Of a stretch of 64,000 nucleotides of DNA, positions 54,131-64,000 are shown one piece after another. Source of the DNA: Metaphire vulgaris (lineage: Eukaryota > Annelida > Clitellata > Crassiclitellata > Megascolecidae). The notes beneath the pieces are model-generated. The model was not told where the DNA came from. It made no database searches and worked only from the letters and a program-made list of their open reading frames with translations. Within the stretch, counting starts at the first letter, position 1. Each line of letters opens with the position of its first letter. Where the stretch lies: contig CM030837.1 in assembly GCA_018105865.1 (NCBI GenBank), positions 9,806,725 to 9,870,724 on the forward strand. The letters are read 5' to 3'. The translations under genes and the position numbers were made by a program.

Positions 54131-54265
54131 AGTTTGTGCTTAATTTATTAGTTTATTATTTGTTTGATTTTATTTGGTTTTTGTTCAGTTGATTTGTGTT
54201 ATTCCTTGTTTGTGTACTATTTTTTTGATGCTGTGCTTGTCACGAAAAAAGATTATTATAAATAG

Positions 54266-54812
54266 GTAGAAATCGCTAACGAAAGCACAAAATAACGAAT
54301 TCGCTAATGAAAGATTGCCAACGAGAGATTGCCAAATAACGGATTTGCTACTAAAAGAGCTAAATAACTTGAATTCGCTACTGAAGAGCGCTGAATAATG
54401 ATTTTTCTAACCAAAGAGCGTTAAGTGGCTAAACGCTAAATAACGACTTCTCTACCAAAACCGCAAAATATCTAGAATTCGCCAACGAAAGAATGCTAAA
54501 GAACGAATTCTCTAACGAAAGTGTTAAATACCTAGATGCTAAGTAACGAATTTGCTAGCAAAAGAGCGCTAAATAGCTAGAATTTGGTAACAAAAGAACG
54601 CTAAATAATGAGTTCTCTAACGAAGGTGCTAAATAGTTATATGCTAAAAATATTTCGCTAGCAGAAGGGCACTAAATTGCTAGAATTTGTTAATGAAAGA
54701 ATGCTAAATAACTAAAATTTGATAACTAAAGTGCACTAAATAAGAAATTTGCTAACAAAAGAGCTAAATAACTAGAATTTGTTAATGAAAGAGTGCTATA
54801 TGCAATATAAAA
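54266..54812. repeat. Satellite-like ~30-bp repeat, right part
   Basis: Continuation of 48155-48610 after the LINE insertion; about 18 degenerate units of the form GCTAAATAACGAATTCGCTA, ACGAAAGA. Confidence 0.8.
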
Positions 54813-54916
54813 CGAACAACACCAAACACCAGACTTTTGTATTTAATTTATTACATAATTTTTATGCATTGTATGCATTGAAGAGCGTCTTTTTTAGCGC
54901 AATCAGTACTTAAAAC

Positions 54917-55636
54917 TAGGGCTGCGGAAATTAACGATTAATCTACCGATTAATCGTAAAATGTTTAAGCGATTAAATTTTCTTTAATCGATTAATATTT
55001 CGATTAAAATTTAATATTTTGATATTTAATATTTCTTTTAATTTTTAGTAGTTTTATTAATTTTTAATAGTTTCTAGCTTCTTTTATACATACTTACTGT
55101 TCCCCAGTACAGTATTATTATTCTATCGGCAAACGTTAATAGCACAGATTTTAATTTAAATCTATGGTTTAAACCGTAATCAAAAATGGCCAGTAATAAG
55201 AGCCAAGATAAGAGCGACGTAGCTGTAAAGAATTTAAGCAGAAAGCTGAAGAACATTTCATTTTTAAACTAACTGTGGAAGAACAAACAGACAAAACTCC
55301 AAAACCTGCTGAAGGACAAATAGAATATGGCGGTAATGTTTACTGCGTTCACTTCGAAAAACAATTTGCTTACCGGGGTTAAAATACATCGCTGATGTAC
55401 CACCGTTGGGGAGTGCCAAATGCCAATGCGCTGTCATAAAGTCTCAAACATGTGCATCAAATTTATTTCAAGATTTGAATCTAATATTACCCAAAAATGT
55501 GTACGTCATTATTATTGTTATTAAACGACAGAAACTTCTGGTGGGAGATAGGGTTAGGGTAACCCTAACCCCGATTAATCGATTAAAAAAATTTCCCATT
55601 AATCAAACAAAAAAATTTTAATCATTACCAGCCCTA
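54917..55636. mobile_element. hAT-type element with AATCGATTAATCG ends, 720 bp
   Basis: Ends TAGGGCTGCGGAAATTAACG (54917) and CATTACCAGCCCTA (to 55636), flanked by CTTAAAAC at 54909-54916 and 55637-55644. The ACGATTAATC..CGATTAATCG subterminal motif is a well-known hAT feature. At 55548-55572 it contains a perfect palindrome of telomere motif (GGTTAGGGTAACCCTAACC). Transposase not recognised. Confidence 0.9.
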
Positions 55637-56037
55637 CTTAAAACCCATTTTACTAAGCGGTTGCTGGTAATTTCTGGTTGGGGCCGGGACTTGTGCTAGG
55701 CAGCAACTTATATATGAAATTTATATAAATTTTCAATTTTTAGTGTCTGTGGCTTATACACAGCTGCGACTTATACCCCCGCCATGCACGCTATATACAT
55801 GTGCGCGCTATACAACTTTTTAAAAACATCAACTGCCCAAAACCGCATGTTATATGCGTATGTGCGTATGCACGTGTGCGTGGTATATGCGTGAAAATAC
55901 TGTATATATGGCCCTATAGCAGGGGTGCACGACCTTTTCGGTGTTGCCGGCCGCATTACAGACTTTTAATTTATAACGGTGAGTCCAAGTAAGTTTCGTA
56001 CGAATGACACATTAGAACGGAATATGATGTTCCCGAC

Positions 56038-56564
56038 CAGTGATGGGCAACTAGTTAACTAATTAGTTACTGACTAAAAGTTTAACTAAACTTTTTTAGT
56101 TATCTTCATAGTTAAATTAAATATGAATAATTTAGTTAAAATGCTAGTATAACTGAAAATTTGTAGTTAATAACTAAATAGTTTAACTAAAAGTTTTTAG
56201 TTGGTGCCCCGAATTCTCAATAACAGTCCATTTTCAATCTATTCTTTTCTGGGTCATTTTTTCCAAATAAACTTGACAAACTTATGTTCCTGCCATCTAG
56301 ACTAGGACTTAAATATTAAATAGACAATAATTAATGATTTCAATGGTTCATTGACTGATATGTTCATGTTGCGAGTATCATCTCATGAACACATACCTGA
56401 TACCTAGGAAATAGTGGTAAAATTAGTTGCAAAAGTTTAACTATATTTTTGAGTTATTTAACTATTTTAGAAAGTTAGTTTGCAACTAAAAGTTTGACTA
56501 CTTTTTTCTAATTTAAGTTTATTTATAGTTTAACTAATGGTTTTTAGTTAGTTGCTCATCACTG
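56038..56564. mobile_element. hAT-like MITE, 527 bp, nested
   Basis: Ends CAGTGATGGGCAACTAGTTA (56038) and AACTAA..GTTAGTTGCTCATCACTG-type right end (to 56564). Flanks TTCCCGAC and TTCTTGAC match at 6 of 8. Interior is rich in TAGTTAACTAAAAGTTT motifs. Confidence 0.8.
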
Positions 56565-56654
56565 TTCTTGACTTCCAACTTCTCTCATTTCTACATATGT
56601 AATAAATGTCCACGTAGCTGTCGTAACTAATAGCATCGCAAAAGAAAAAATCTT

Positions 56655-57446
56655 TTAAAATTTAACTGAAATGTTTCCAGCACAACTTGCAGAACATTGT
56701 CGGGAGTCGTTAATGGCTGCCTGGTCTTGCATGCTAGCAGACAGACTTGCGAAATCTGGAGACTCGCTGGAGGCCATCAGCCTTATTAGCGACTGCAAAT
56801 TGTTGTCTACCAATCTGGTTTGGCACTTGCTCTTCAAATATTTTATTCTTGAAAACGCTGCTTTGCACATGTGAGTGTTTTAGAAAAAGAACAAGGATAT
56901 TTCTGGCCAGTTCTCGTATAGTTTCGGGTATTCCACCGCTGTTTTCCATGTATCCAGCAGATCGTTCTCATCTGCAAAATTCTTCAGAAGCTGCTCATTA
57001 TTCTTCAACTCATCCAGTTCCATTCGAGGATGGAACGGTGCACTCTTTGTCTCCATCAGATTATGAGAAACAACTAGTCTTAATGTTGTTGAAATCTTCT
57101 CAAAATCTTGGAAATGGTCGGCGAATTCATGCAACAGCCTGTCGAAAATGCTAGAATAGCGGATGGTTGAAATTTCGTCTGTTTATATGTCTTTGCTGTC
57201 AATCAGAGCCGTAAGTTGTGGAAAATGGTAGAAAGTATGCTGCTTTAGATGACTTTTGAGGAGATGACATTTGTCAGGGAAGTCTTTAACTTGTCTATGC
57301 ATGAGGCAAACTATTGCTGCTTTGCCTTGCAGACTTTGATTAAGATAGTTGAGATGGGTTAGCAAATCCAGCAGAAAAGCCAGGTATGCGAGGAAGTCAT
57401 TTTTAGCAAGGGGCAGTCCTTGTTTTTCATGGAATAAAATTCCACT
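56655..57446 (-). pseudogene. hAT transposase C-terminal part, ZBED5/EPM2AIP1-like
   Basis: Minus-strand residues: THLNYLNQSLQGKAAIVCLM, HRQVKDFPDKCHLLKSHLKQ, FYHFPQLTALID, then FADHFQDFEKISTTLRLVVS, MELDELKNNEQLLKNFAD, YPKLYENWPEISLFFF and, in another frame, VPNQIGRQQFAVANK. The LN.LN..LQGK motif and the LP...HP.L...A dimerisation block order are typical of hAT proteins related to ZBED5, EPM2AIP1 and GTF2IRD2. The catalytic N-terminal half is missing; several frame breaks. Confidence 0.7.
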
Positions 57447-57498
57447 ATTTCCTGCCTATGTCTTCAGTTTTTCTTTTTAATCTTTGTAGGATGATGAG

Positions 57499-57682
57499 CA
57501 TTAGCGTCGCCACGGGGGGGCAAATGGGGGCAACTGCCCCCCCCAACCTGCCCCAGACCACCTACCAGATTCGCGCAAATCCGGTGAGAAAGTTTTTTGT
57601 GGAGGGGGTAGGGGTGGGTAAGGAATCTGACACGCCAGACCCTTTTTGCCCCCCCAACCAAAAATTCCTGGCGACGCCACTG
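57499..57682. mobile_element. hAT MITE, 184 bp, inside the RTE
   Basis: Ends CATTAGCGTCGCCACGG (57499) and CTGGCGACGCCACTG (to 57682), flanked by ATGATGAG at 57491-57498 and 57683-57690. G-run on one side, C-run on the other. Confidence 0.9.
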
Positions 57683-57749
57683 ATGATGAGTAAGAAGATC
57701 TTACTGCTATGACATACTAACAGAGGCTCAAAGTGGATTCCAAACCAAC

Positions 57750-59045
57750 AGGAGCACAATTGACCAGTCATTTACACTAAGACAAATATAAGAAAAATAT
57801 GAAGAATTTGGCAAAGAGCTATACATCTGTTATGTTGATTTTCGGAAGGCGTTTGACACCGAATGGAGAAAAGGTCTTTGGAGAACCATGAGATTTTATG
57901 GTTACCCAGAGAAGATAATCAGAATCCTGGAAAACATGTACAAAGACACTTTTGCAGCAGTCAGAATAAACAGTGACTTAAGTAACAGGTCAAACTATAA
58001 TAGGAGTATTACAAGGAAGTGCCCTATCACCGCTACTGTTCAACATATTCCTGGAAGTTATTATGGCAACGGCATTAGACGAAGAAGAAACTGGAGTAAA
58101 CATAGGAGGAACATGGATGAGTAACCTAAGATTTGCTGACGACATTGGACTTATGGCTGAAACCCCTCTCAAACTGCAGGACATGGTCAACAAAGTTCAC
58201 AAGGAAAGCACAAACATGGGTATGAAAATTAACACAGACAAGACAGAAATTCAGTTCATCGGAAGAAATATTAAGCAATTCGACATAAAAATTGAAAACC
58301 AATAATTAAAACAAACAAATAACTTTGTTTAACAGTACAACAGAAGGTTCCCAGACAGATGTATCACGATGAATTGGCATAGCAAGAAATGCCTTCCATG
58401 CTCTATATAACATATGGACAGCAAAAGACATTTCAAAGTATATAAAAATGAGAGTATATGAGGTTCTAGTCTTAAGTTGCCTTCTATACAATTCTGAAAC
58501 ATGGACATCCAAACGAACCACTGATCAACGGTTACACGTCTTCGAGATGGCCTGCCTCAGGAAAATATTAGGGGTGACTCGAAGGGACAAAGTAAGAAAT
58601 GATATTATTCTTGCTTGTTGAGTGACTCACCTGACTCCAACAGCTTCTGATTTTAAATATTGCAGATTTTAATTACCCACACACTGGCACTTATGTGCTT
58701 GAGTGTGTTTGCATGTCGCTGTATGTTTAGGTGTATGAGTATGGGACACTTAAACCATGATGTTGACATTCTCACAAGGGTTAAACAGCATCGCCTACGA
58801 TACTTTGGACATGTAGTCAGAATGGACAACAATAGATATCCAAAGATAGCATTGTACGGGAAAGTTCATGGAGAAAGAATCAGAGGAAGACCGAAAAAGA
58901 GATGGATCGACAATGTTAAAGAAGACTGTGAAACAATTGGATTAACTTTATATGAAGCACATAGGACTGCTCTAGATAGAGACAAATGGAGATCTATTGT
59001 TAATGGGCTGCCTACGCATGCGCGAGCATTGCCAGGGCATAAATG
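57750..59045 (+). pseudogene. RTE-like reverse transcriptase, broken
   Basis: YICYVDFRKAFDTEWRKGLW, FYGYPEKIIRILENMYKDTF, frame change, SALSPLLFNIFLEV-like residues, NLRFADDIGLMAETP, KINTDKTEIQFIG, then LHVFEMACLRKILGVTRR-like residues, about 130 bases that do not fit (58620-58750), and HRLRYFGHVVRMDNNRYPK, ERIRGRPKKRWIDNV. The 130-base misfit may be a small insertion without a visible duplication. Confidence 0.78.
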
Positions 59046-59232
59046 ATGATGATGATTTCCTGCCTATGCCAATGGCTGCCATCACATGCATTTTTAAAAT
59101 ACATGTGCACTGCTGCACAAGTTGTTACCCACGGCCGCATGTAGCCGTACGGCCGCAGGTTGCGCGCTGCTGCCCTATAGTTAGACATGTTGTCAAGAGA
59201 GACTATGATTCATTGTTTCTAATTGCTTTTAG

Positions 59233-59373
59233 GTCTTATTATTACTGAATTGTCAAAGGATAAATCGACTTCAAAGCAAGCTGAATGTCAGATCCAGGCA
59301 TTCATTAAATCTATGGAGTCAGTAGATAGTGGATTTCAGCAGCTAATTGGTTATTTGATTACTGTGGCAACAG
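59233..59373 (+). CDS. MED11: Mediator subunit 11, second coding exon
   Basis: Preceded by TTTCTAATTGCTTTTAG and followed by GTAGCC. Only one frame is open, the one that completes the split codon of the first exon (A|GT, Ser): LIITELSKDKSTSKQAECQI, QAFIKSMESVDSGFQQLIGY, LITVATG. It aligns with human MED11 VILELSKEK...[27 protein letters not shown]. The two exons give 75 of an expected 115-120 residues; the exon ends in phase 1. The last ~40 residues should be in a further exon, which I could not find in the remaining 4.6 kb. Confidence 0.85.
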
Positions 59374-59407
59374 GTAGCCAGTTTTTCTATTTTGTAGTAT
59401 AATAATT

Positions 59408-59476
59408 AGAGATGCACGAATTATGCCTCTGGCCAATTATTGGCTGAGATCAAACACCCGATTATTATTGCTGTTA

Positions 59477-59529
<53 letters not shown>

Positions 59530-59540
59530 TATTATTATCT
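59408..59540. repeat. Possible hAT left end followed by (ATT)n microsatellite
   Basis: TAGAGATGCACGAATTATGC (59408) followed by CTCTGGCCAATTATTGGCTG is like the hAT end TAGAGATGCACCGATT; no right partner is seen. An ATT run of about 18 units lies at 59475-59525. Confidence 0.55.
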
Positions 59541-59542
59541 AA

Positions 59543-61303
59543 TCATGCAAAAAGATTTTACTACCTTTTGGAAGTCCTGGAAAATAAATTTGGGGTAAGG
59601 AGTAATAGTTGTGCTAAAACTGTGGATGGGTTTTGTACCGAACCTGAAATTGCCAATGCATTTGCAGATTTCTTTTGCTCTGCCTGCACACCCAATAACA
59701 GTAGTTGGCACGATAATCTCAAACTGCAGTTTGAGGACTGTCTGACCGGCTATAGGAGTCAGAGTATAGAGTGTCCTGTGATCTCAATTGAAGAAGTGGG
59801 CATAGCAGTTAGTAAAATTAAGCTGGGCAAAGCAGCCGGGTTTGAGAGGATAACTATAGAACATTTATTGTATGCACACCCAATTGTATTATCTTGTATA
59901 ACTCATTTGTTTAATCTAATGTTGAAAGCAGGATGTGTGCCAGAAGGTTTTGGTAATGGTATCATGATGACTCTGCTAAAAAATTGCACAGCAGACCCTA
60001 CAAGGTGTGACAATTATAGAGGCATAACCTTGAGTCCAGTAGTGTCTAAGATTTTTGAGCATGTATTACTGGGGAAATTTGGGAATTTTTTTGGTGAGCT
60101 CTGATCTCCAGTTTGGGTTCAAAACTGGGGTAGGATGCTCAGATGCCTTATACACGGTGAGGGGGGTAATAAGTCACCTCAACAGAAATTCATGCACAGC
60201 TGTCATTTCTGCTCTTGACATTTCGAAAGCTTTTGACAAAATTATTCACTATGGGCTGTTTTTGAAGCTGATACAAAGGAAAACCCCTTAGTATTTCATT
60301 GAAGTTTTACTCAACTGGTATTCCAAATGTAATGTTATGGTTAGATGGGGTAATGCCTTATCAGAATCTTTTACTGTAGTGGCTGGGGTATGACAAGGAG
60401 GGGTTCTTTCGCCTTTGCTATTTGCTGTTTATATTGATATCATGTGATTTTAAAGTTGCAAAATTCTGGATATGGCTGCTATATCAATGATCTGTTTGTT
60501 TGATGTTTATTGTATGCTGATGATATCGTATTGGTGTCACACTCTATATCCGGCATGCAGCACATGCTGGATATTTGCACCAATGACTTTGTGGATTTGG
60601 ATTTGAAATTTAATGTGAAGAAATCTATGGTTATGAGGATTGGGACACGTTGCAATATCGCATGTGCTGTATTGGTCCTGGATGGTGTTGCCTTGCCATT
60701 TGTGGAGGAAATTAGGTATCTTGGAATGACACTGAAAAAGGGCAGGCACTTCGGGTTATCTATTTCAGAAGTTAAATTAAAAATTTTTTGTACGTTTAAT
60801 TGCTTGTATAGTCGCAGCAGAGCTGCCGCTTCTGAATTAATATGCGTTAACCTGGTAAAGAGCTATTGTCTACTTATTGTATTGTATGGCATGGAAGCCA
60901 CATGTCCAAACAAAAGTAATCTTAATGCTCTTGACAGACTGATTCAAGTAGTTGTGTGCAAAATTTTTAAAACATGTGAGGCAGATAATGTTGAGTATAT
61001 CAGAATCCTGACGGGTTTGGATAGTATGCATGCTCTTGTAGAAAAGCGACAAGCATCTTTTGTTAATAGATATGAGAAGAAACCACTGTACTTTGCTCCG
61101 TGCATTAATACTAGAATTTGTCTGAGGGCAGAGGTTGTACTGTGTAAAGTTTGTGCTTAGTGTATTTGTTTATTATTAGGTTTATTTTATTATTTTTTTA
61201 GTATTTAGTTTTGTTCAGTTGATTTGTATTTTCCTTGGTTGTGTACTACTGGTTGTGTACAAATTTTTTATGCTATGCTTGTCACTAATAAAGATGATTA
61301 TTA
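59543..61303 (+). mobile_element. APE-type LINE (copy B), 5'-truncated
   Basis: About 95 percent identical by eye to copy A from its position 49515 onward, without the nested L2-like LINE. RT motifs: EIANAFADFF, IEHLLYAHPIVLSCITHLF, ISALDISKAFDKI, YADDIVLVSHS, LYGMEATCPNKSNLNA. It shares the frame breaks after FGEL and at the IDIM codon with copy A, and has its own stop in GVxQG (TGA for CGA at 60391). It ends ACTAATAAAGATGATTATTA, so AATAAA serves as the poly(A)-like signal. Confidence 0.88.
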
Positions 61304-61329
61304 CAGGCATTTCTAAATTGCAAGTTTGC

Positions 61330-63590
61330 AGTGCAGCAAATGCGCTACTGTCGGTCCGTGTTGGCTGTTAGACAAGAAAGTCTTCAGCTTCTTTCTGAAC
61401 ACAGGTAGAGACTGCTCAGGGCCAGCGAGGTGCAGTGGTGTCAGGAGGGCGTTCCAGAGGTTGGTCCAACAGTAGCCAGGCTGTGGTCTCCATATTTTCT
61501 CTATGTCCGAGGAGCAGCTACTGTGCTGGTTGCGTCAGAGGGTAGGCCCTTGCAGCTGGGATGCTCCGCGGCCGGGTGACACATTTCACACAGGTAACGA
61601 TGGTGCTGGACCTTGAATGTGATTGTCCCCACCTTGAACTTCTCGTGCTGGTGGACTGGAAGTCAATGGAGTTCTTGTAGAGCAGGCGAGGTGTGATCAA
61701 ACGTCGCCTATGTCACCAGGCGTGCCGCCACGTTCTGGATGCTTTGAAGCCTTTGCAGCAGGTAGTCACTAACACCGTAGAGGACACTGTTGCAGTAGTC
61801 CAACCTGCTGTTAATAAGGCCTGGACTAGCATCTTGCTCGCTTTGGGGGTCAGCAACTTCCTGACAGCTAGCAGTTGGCACAGCTGGAATAACTCTTTAC
61901 TAACAGAGGTGACGTGGTCGGCCATTGACAGTTGGCTGTCAATGAGCACTTCTAAGTTGCTAACCACGGTGGCCTACTCACGGTGGCGCTAGGAAGGCAC
62001 ATCACAGTGGTGACCTTTCTTTACTGCTGATGCAACCCTAGCCAGATGAGTTGGGTTTTGTCTTTGTTGAGCTTCAGTCGATTCCCGGCCATCCAGGCAC
62101 GTATTTTCACGATAGTCACCTAGTTGATGCATTACAGCCTGCTCCTTCATTGCCAGCCTGCTGGAATAAATTTGGATGTCGTTGGCATATCCACAGCCGA
62201 CCATCCAGCAGGCTGCAATGATGTTGTATACTTCTGCGACGTAAAGCAGGAAAAGAACTGGGCCACAGACTGACCCCTGGCAGCTAGCAGTTGGCCCTGT
62301 GGGATGCTGTATGGGAGTTTTGTTGTCTTTGACAGAAGGCCGTGGTAGAATACATTTTGTGTGTGGCCGGTGAGGAATGATTTGAACCAGCTGAGTGCGC
62401 ACCCCTTGTCCTTCAGGTGTTGCAAGAGGATCCCATGATTGACGCAGTCAAAAGCCGCGCTTAGGTCAAAGAGCCCTAGGAGCGATATCTGTCTTCAGTG
62501 TATGGCTCCAAGAGTCTGATAGTACCTCTATCAGAGCTGTTTCATTGCTATGGTGACGTCTGTTGGTTGATTGCAACCGTAGCAGTAGTTTATCATCTTC
62601 GATGAATCCAAGTACGCACTCCATGACAACCTTTTTCACTATTTTCGAGATGAAGGCCAGGTTAATGACCGGCCTATAATTTTTTGGATCATCTGGGTTC
62701 AATCGATTGTGGTCATTAGATGGTGAACATATGCCATGTTCGATTGCCAGCTGTGCATCTCAGGCACAGTGCTTCGAGCATGGGTGACGGTGAGAGCTAA
62801 TGCTCGTGCTCTTCAGCTAGGCACCGTGGATTACAGCAATTCCTCCATGCCCGGGGTTGCACTCATGTACCGCATCCACACAGGCGTAGCCAGACGGCAC
62901 CACTTGGCACAAGCAGATGTCCTTGCTACTATGGTGCCATACCTTCGTCAGGGCGAGGATGTCCAGTCCTCACTCGCCGAGAGTGTCGTTAATGGTGGCT
63001 GTCTTGTTCGCCAGGGTGTGCACGTTTAATCATCCAGTGTTGAGATAGCCCTGCATCTTGCTTCTCGTGAGTTGCTTGTGCCTGCTGGCGCGTTTGGTCA
63101 GCCTCCTTGGATACCACGGTCTTCATCGGGTGCTGCGGCCACCATAATTTTAGACTAAAGAGGGCCTTCCGTGTCGCCTGGAATGGTGGGCAAGGGTGTA
63201 GAGGCATTCTGCTGTGTGGGTCAGCATGCCGGTTGTTGACGTTGTAGAGGCAATGTCCATGTGTAGTCAGGCCATCTCGCTTGAGCGGCTTGGTGAGTTT
63301 CTCTTGTTTAAAGGCACGTAGAGCGTGGTCGGTCTACAGGTGCACACCCACGCCCTCAGCGCCGTTTTGACTTGGCAGCATGTAGCCATGTGAATCCAAG
63401 TCCCTTTGATAGGTGAGTTCACGAGTAAACAGCACTGGTCGAGTCCCTTGGGAGGGGGGGTACTCCTGCACCGGGGGACCGAAAGTCTGATTGAGAGAGC
63501 AGAAGTCCGCCTGATAAAAAGAAACTGAAAAAACACAAAAATATCCAACAGCTCCGATGGTTGGCACAAAGCGCCGCCTACCAAATCCAT
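61330..63590 (-). mobile_element. L2-like LINE with internal deletion
   Basis: Minus-strand order: possible leader (63590-63210), endonuclease start (LANKTATINDTLGE, GLDILALTKVWHHSSKD, NPGHGGIAVIHGA; about 63020-62800), then directly NPDDPKNYRPVINLAFISKI (about 62700), RRHHSNETALIEVLSDS, QHLKDKGCALSWFKSFLTGH, PVLFLLYVAEVYNI, GYANDIQIYSS (the YADD box mutated to YAND) and the thumb VSNLEVLIDSQLSMADHV. The endonuclease second half and the linker are missing, about 1.5 kb. Multiple frameshifts; it cannot be active. Confidence 0.8.
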
Positions 63591-63928
63591 AATTTTATCG
63601 GCTGATTACATTAATAAATTGTTTATTGTTACTTGTCTTTGGTTCATTTAATGCAATGTCGAATGAATCGGGTAAATGCTATCACATCACTCCCCCATCC
63701 ACTGTTAGCACTCATCAGACAACTGTACAAGAATTCAAGAAAAGGTCGATGGCAGTCAATAAATTAAATAAAAATGGTATTGGAGAGCTAAGAGGATAAG
63801 GTATACCGGTACACAATTTGTTTTGCATTTGAAAGCACTTTGAGGAGAGACTTCACTTACCTTATTTAGCTCTTTTTCCCATGAAAGAAGAGTGTGCCAT
63901 GTGCTAATAAGAAACGGTATATCTGCAC
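63591..63928. other. Unassigned; no feature seen
   Basis: AT-rich stretch with no convincing frame. It was searched for the missing last exon of MED11 without success. Confidence 0.3.
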
Positions 63929-64000
63929 CAGTGGCGGCTCTAGGATTTGGCAAGTGGGGGGGCCGTTGGGGGGGCAACTTCTAATCATGGGGGGCCAACC
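63929..64000. mobile_element. hAT MITE, left part, cut by window end
   Basis: CAGTGGCGGCTCTAGGATTT then GGCAAGTGGGGGGGCCGTTG and CAACTTCTAATCATGGGGGG are nearly identical to the MITE at 25703-25894. The preceding ATCTGCAC (63921-63928) should be repeated at its right end outside the window. Confidence 0.9.

Larger units (their letters stand above)
48611..54257 (+). mobile_element. APE-type LINE (copy A), split by an L2-like LINE
   Basis: Inserted in the satellite, with ATAAATAG on both sides (48603-48610 and 54258-54265). It codes an APE endonuclease end, a linker and a reverse transcriptase on the plus strand, and ends GCTTGTCAC...AAAAAGATTATT. A second LINE (49844-52808) sits inside it. 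A 5'-truncated relative, copy B, is at 59543-61303. Jockey-superfamily affinity (CR1/Rex1-like) is likely; the clade is not fixed. Confidence 0.85.
57461..59054 (+). mobile_element. RTE-like LINE inserted in the hAT transposon
   Basis: The 14 bases ATTTCCTGCCTATG occur at 57447-57460 and again at 59055-59068, a clear LINE target duplication. The element is 5'-truncated and ends in a GATGATGATG tail. It codes for reverse transcriptase (57750-59045) and contains a MITE near its 5' end. It is a different family from the RTE at 28408. Confidence 0.9.
55920..59172 (-). mobile_element. hAT transposon (ZBED5/EPM2AIP1-like), host of further insertions
   Basis: Ends CAGGGGTGCACGACCTTTTC (55920) and, as complement, CAGCAGCGCGCAACCTGCGG (ending 59172), flanked by CCCTATAG at 55912-55919 and 59173-59180. 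The minus strand carries a transposase remnant (56655-57446). Subtracting the RTE (57461-59054) and the MITE (56038-56564) leaves about 1.1 kb, so it was already internally deleted. Its right edge is only 53 bases from the MED11 exon's acceptor dinucleotide. Confidence 0.9.

Noticed and set aside
55690..55911. GTATTTTCACGCATATACC complement as the end of a pogo-like element paired with 47402
   Set aside because: The distance is over 8 kb, and intervening insertions have their own borders; the pairing cannot be supported.
59173..59232. hAT right end as part of MED11 splice signal
   Set aside because: The transposon ends at 59172; the polypyrimidine tract and AG are in the original intron sequence beyond the target duplicate.
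61306..63928. Candidate third exon of MED11
   Set aside because: No acceptor followed by a phase-1 frame with MED11-like C-terminal helix was found; the region is LINE sequence on the other strand.

Overview
The window is animal nuclear DNA, almost certainly from an invertebrate. Supporting signs are spliced host coding sequence with GT-AG borders, many LINEs, Ty3/gypsy elements and hAT, Tc1/mariner, pogo and piggyBac-like DNA transposons, long microsatellites, and TTAGGG-type motifs. Nothing bacterial or organellar was seen. A deuterostome would fit the LTR element whose integrase precedes its reverse transcriptase, but the phylum is not shown by the sequence.

The only host gene I can recognise is MED11, a Mediator head subunit. 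It has one exon at 39281-39365 and the next at 59233-59373, with matching splice phase. The intron between them is about 19.9 kb and consists largely of recognisable transposons. The last part of the gene was not found and is probably to the right of the window.

Layout: 1-5.5 kb holds an RTE-type LINE fragment, palindromic MITEs (one with head-to-head telomere-like repeats), a TATA/initiator to poly(A) unit with minisatellites, and a mariner-like element. 5.9-14.1 kb is an L2/CR1-like LINE on the minus strand, then a gypsy element (7607-14092, 5-bp target duplication) swollen by triplet repeats and a hAT MITE and lacking RT/RNase H. 14.6-23 kb is debris of RTE, hAT and two more gypsy units, with a repeated 'LGADAEAA' region. 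23.3-33.7 kb is a nest: a hAT MITE split by a young LTR element of the Gmr1-like type (integrase before RT), itself split by a THAP-bearing DNA element (holding two MITEs) and by an RTE LINE. 34-39 kb is a run of inverted-repeat elements. 39.3-59.4 kb is MED11 and its intron. 59.5-64 kb is a second copy of the intronic LINE, an internally deleted L2-like LINE, and the start of another MITE.

The value of the window lies in its insertion history. At least 15 insertions have exact or near-exact target-site duplications in the text, so nesting order can be read without alignment software. Two items deserve most follow-up: the 1.7-kb transposon at 44620-46338, which carries an unfamiliar Cys-rich protein and has cut a second transposon-type coding sequence in two, and the Gmr1-like element with a SAP domain in its leader. 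Nearly all TE proteins here are broken by frameshifts, stops or deletions. Clade names rest on remembered motif patterns, not searches.
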